Assembly (NCBI GenBank): GCA_003156695.1 | Contig: PMHN01000301.1 | Location: 17,600 to 25,179 of the forward strand | DNA: 7,580 nucleotides | Reading direction: 5' to 3' | Source of the DNA: Gammaproteobacteria bacterium | GTDB taxonomy: Bacteria; Pseudomonadota; Gammaproteobacteria; Steroidobacterales; Steroidobacteraceae | Shown here: positions 6,564 to 7,580 of the stretch, one piece after another | How positions within the stretch are numbered: the stretch's first letter is position 1 | How the letters are laid out: each line of letters starts with the position of its first letter | Program-made: the position numbers and the translations under genes | Notes under the pieces: generated by a model | Database searches by the model: none | Seen by the model: the letters and a program-made list of their open reading frames with translations, nothing else | Told to the model about the DNA's origin: nothing

Positions 6564-6902
6564 ATGGAGTGGCTGGCGCGCTTTCTGTTGGGCGGTCTTA
6601 TAGTTTCGGCCTTTGCCGTTATCGGCGATGTGCTGCGGCCCAGAGGTTTTGCTGGACTCTTCGGGGCCGCTCCCTCCGTTGCATTGGCGACACTCGCGCT
6701 TACCGAACTCAGCGATGGCAAAGAATACGCTGCCATGGAGGCCAGATCGATGATTGCGGGGGCCTTCGCTTTTCTGGTTTATGCTCTTGTCTGCGTCTAT
6801 TTAATGGCCAAGAAACATCACCGAGCCTCGACCACTACGCTCGCCACGCTTGTTGTATGGGGCCTCTGTTCCCTAGTGCTTTGGGCGCTGTTCCTAAAGT
6901 AG
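6564..6902 (+). CDS. Small four-helix membrane protein, DUF3147-like (first of a tandem pair)
   Basis: This 112-residue protein is almost entirely hydrophobic, with four likely transmembrane segments at about residues 4-24, 28-47, 62-82 and 91-111. Short charged loops separate them (DGKEYAAMEAR at 51-61, KKHHR at 83-87). Its start, EWLARFLLGGLIVS, resembles the start of the next gene product (HEYLTRFLLGGAITV), as does the second helix region (GLFGAAPSVALATLAL against GLFLAFPAILPCGATL). The two are therefore probably paralogues of the DUF3147 type, a small membrane family of unknown function. The stop is 4 bp before the next start, so the two genes are probably co-translated. Possible roles such as a small transporter or a heterodimeric membrane complex are inference only. 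Confidence 0.75.
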   Translation: MEWLARFLLGGLIVSAFAVIGDVLRPRGFAGLFGAAPSVALATLALTELSDGKEYAAMEARSMIAGAFAFLVYALVCVYLMAKKHHRASTTTLATLVVWGLCSLVLWALFLK

Positions 6903-6906
6903 CCTC

Positions 6907-7335
6907 ATGAAAGTCCGACTGAACCTTGCCTCTCTTAAGCAAACCCAATGGCACGAATATCTCACGCGGTTTTTGTTGGGCGGCGCGATTACGGTTGTGA
7001 CGGGACTTGTTGCCAGATATTTCGGACCGGTCGTCGGGGGACTGTTTTTGGCCTTTCCGGCAATCTTACCTTGCGGGGCAACACTGATTGAGAAGCATGA
7101 ACGTGAAAAAAAGCGCCGAGCGGGTATCCCACACACGATTCGCGGACGTTTGGCCGCTGCTCTGGACGCGCGCGGCGCGGCAATGGGCACAATCGCGCTC
7201 GCAGCGTTCGGGCTGGTCGTCTGGAAACTACTTCCGCACCACAACGCTGCGTCGGTTCTCGCAGTAGCCCTCGCAGTCTGGCTCTCGCTCGCAATATCGA
7301 TATGGCGTGTGCGCAAATTGCATCGGCACGTGTAG
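6907..7335 (+). CDS. DUF3147 family membrane protein (second of a tandem pair)
   Basis: This 142-residue protein has an N-terminal amphipathic lead (MKVRLNLASLKQTQWHEY) and then four likely transmembrane segments at about residues 20-37, 40-60, 93-109 and 114-133. Between helices 2 and 3 lies a charged cytoplasmic-looking loop (IEKHEREKKRRAG, 61-73). The RFLLGG and FGPVVGGLFLAFPAILP segments fit the DUF3147 family as I know it. No function is established for the family. It follows its smaller paralogue by 4 bp without a clear Shine-Dalgarno site, which suggests translational coupling. A DUF2945 remnant begins 8 bp after its stop, so the three probably formed one transcript. Confidence 0.8.
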   Translation: MKVRLNLASLKQTQWHEYLTRFLLGGAITVVTGLVARYFGPVVGGLFLAFPAILPCGATLIEKHEREKKRRAGIPHTIRGRLAAALDARGAAMGTIALAAFGLVVWKLLPHHNAASVLAVALAVWLSLAISIWRVRKLHRHV

Positions 7336-7343
7336 CCACTCCT

Positions 7344-7454
7344 ATGTCCACGACCTTCAGAGTGGGCGATCACGTGCGCTGGAACTCCGAAGCAGGACAC
7401 GTCAGCGGCAAGATCATCCGGGTGCACAATCAGAACACCTACTACAAGAGTTGA
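7344..7454 (+). pseudogene. Truncated DUF2945 (hypervirulence-associated TUDOR-like) gene
   Basis: The frame from the ATG at 7344 encodes 36 residues. They match the N-terminal half of DUF2945 proteins: FRVGDHVRWNSEAGHVSGKI followed by IRVHNQNTYYK. It then reaches a TGA at 7452. Family members usually run to about 65-75 residues and continue with a YKG...HxAS...PQYEIKSDKT-type segment, which I cannot find in any frame downstream. The only other open frame continues as LIRERLRELSRARLANGE to 7507 and does not resemble DUF2945. This points to a deletion or recombination break near 7450 rather than a simple frameshift. The N-terminal part is well conserved, so the break looks recent. Confidence 0.7.
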
Positions 7455-7502
7455 TCCGCGAACGGCTGCGCGAGCTTTCGCGCGCGCGTTTGGCGAACGG
7501 CG

Positions 7503-7562
7503 AATGATATAAGGTATTTCGATAGAAGATGTCTTAAATTAGTTGATATATAAAGGTTTTTT
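7503..7562. other. AT-rich intergenic patch
   Basis: About 60 bases are dominated by A and T (ATATAAGG, CTTAAATTAG, GATATATAAAGG, a run of six T) in otherwise GC-rich DNA. It precedes a possible start codon at 7563 and so probably holds a promoter and leader, though no convincing -35/-10 pair can be fixed. Confidence 0.5.
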
Positions 7563-7580
7563 ATGGCGCCCCCGGCCGGA
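7563..7580 (+). CDS. Possible start of a further gene, cut by the window end
   Basis: An ATG at 7563 opens MAPPAG and runs off the window. AAAGG (7552-7556) lies 6 bases upstream, a usable Shine-Dalgarno, and the AT-rich patch before it suits a promoter. Six codons are too few to identify a product. Confidence 0.2.

Overview
The window is GC-rich bacterial DNA, most likely from a proteobacterium (beta or gamma). That guess rests on the gene families present: a Tat-exported sugar dehydrogenase trio ending in a triheme cytochrome c, a hipBA-type toxin-antitoxin locus, and DUF72, DUF3147 and DUF2945 genes. The lineage cannot be fixed from the sequence alone.

Positions 10-3909 (+ strand) hold a compact three-gene operon for a membrane-bound flavoprotein dehydrogenase of the gluconate 2-dehydrogenase type. 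It encodes a small Tat-exported subunit, a GMC-family FAD subunit with a four-cysteine cluster, and a triheme cytochrome c. Together they should oxidise a sugar or sugar acid in the periplasm and pass electrons to the quinone pool or a terminal oxidase. The exact substrate cannot be read from the sequence.

Positions 3929-5498 lie on the - strand. A DUF72 (YecE-like) gene is followed by an intact HipB-like antitoxin gene and then by a broken hipA toxin gene. hipB and hipA overlap by four bases, as in a normal hipBA operon. The hipA remnant carries two frame changes and stops abruptly about 20 bp from the end of the cytochrome gene. About 120 residues of its N-terminal part remain and the kinase core is absent.

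Positions 5499-6563 contain one possible small proline-rich protein gene (5627-5761) and then about 800 bases with no recognisable gene. That stretch has two clusters of potential hairpins.

Positions 6564-7335 (+ strand) encode two tandem, related small membrane proteins of the DUF3147 type. An N-terminal remnant of a DUF2945 gene follows at 7344-7454. An AT-rich patch then leads to a possible start codon at 7563, cut by the window edge.

No new defence or mobile system could be demonstrated. The most informative observations are the antitoxin with a degraded toxin, the sharp junction between the dehydrogenase operon and the hipA remnant, and the tandem DUF3147 pair. No tRNA, rRNA, CRISPR array or intact transposase gene was seen.
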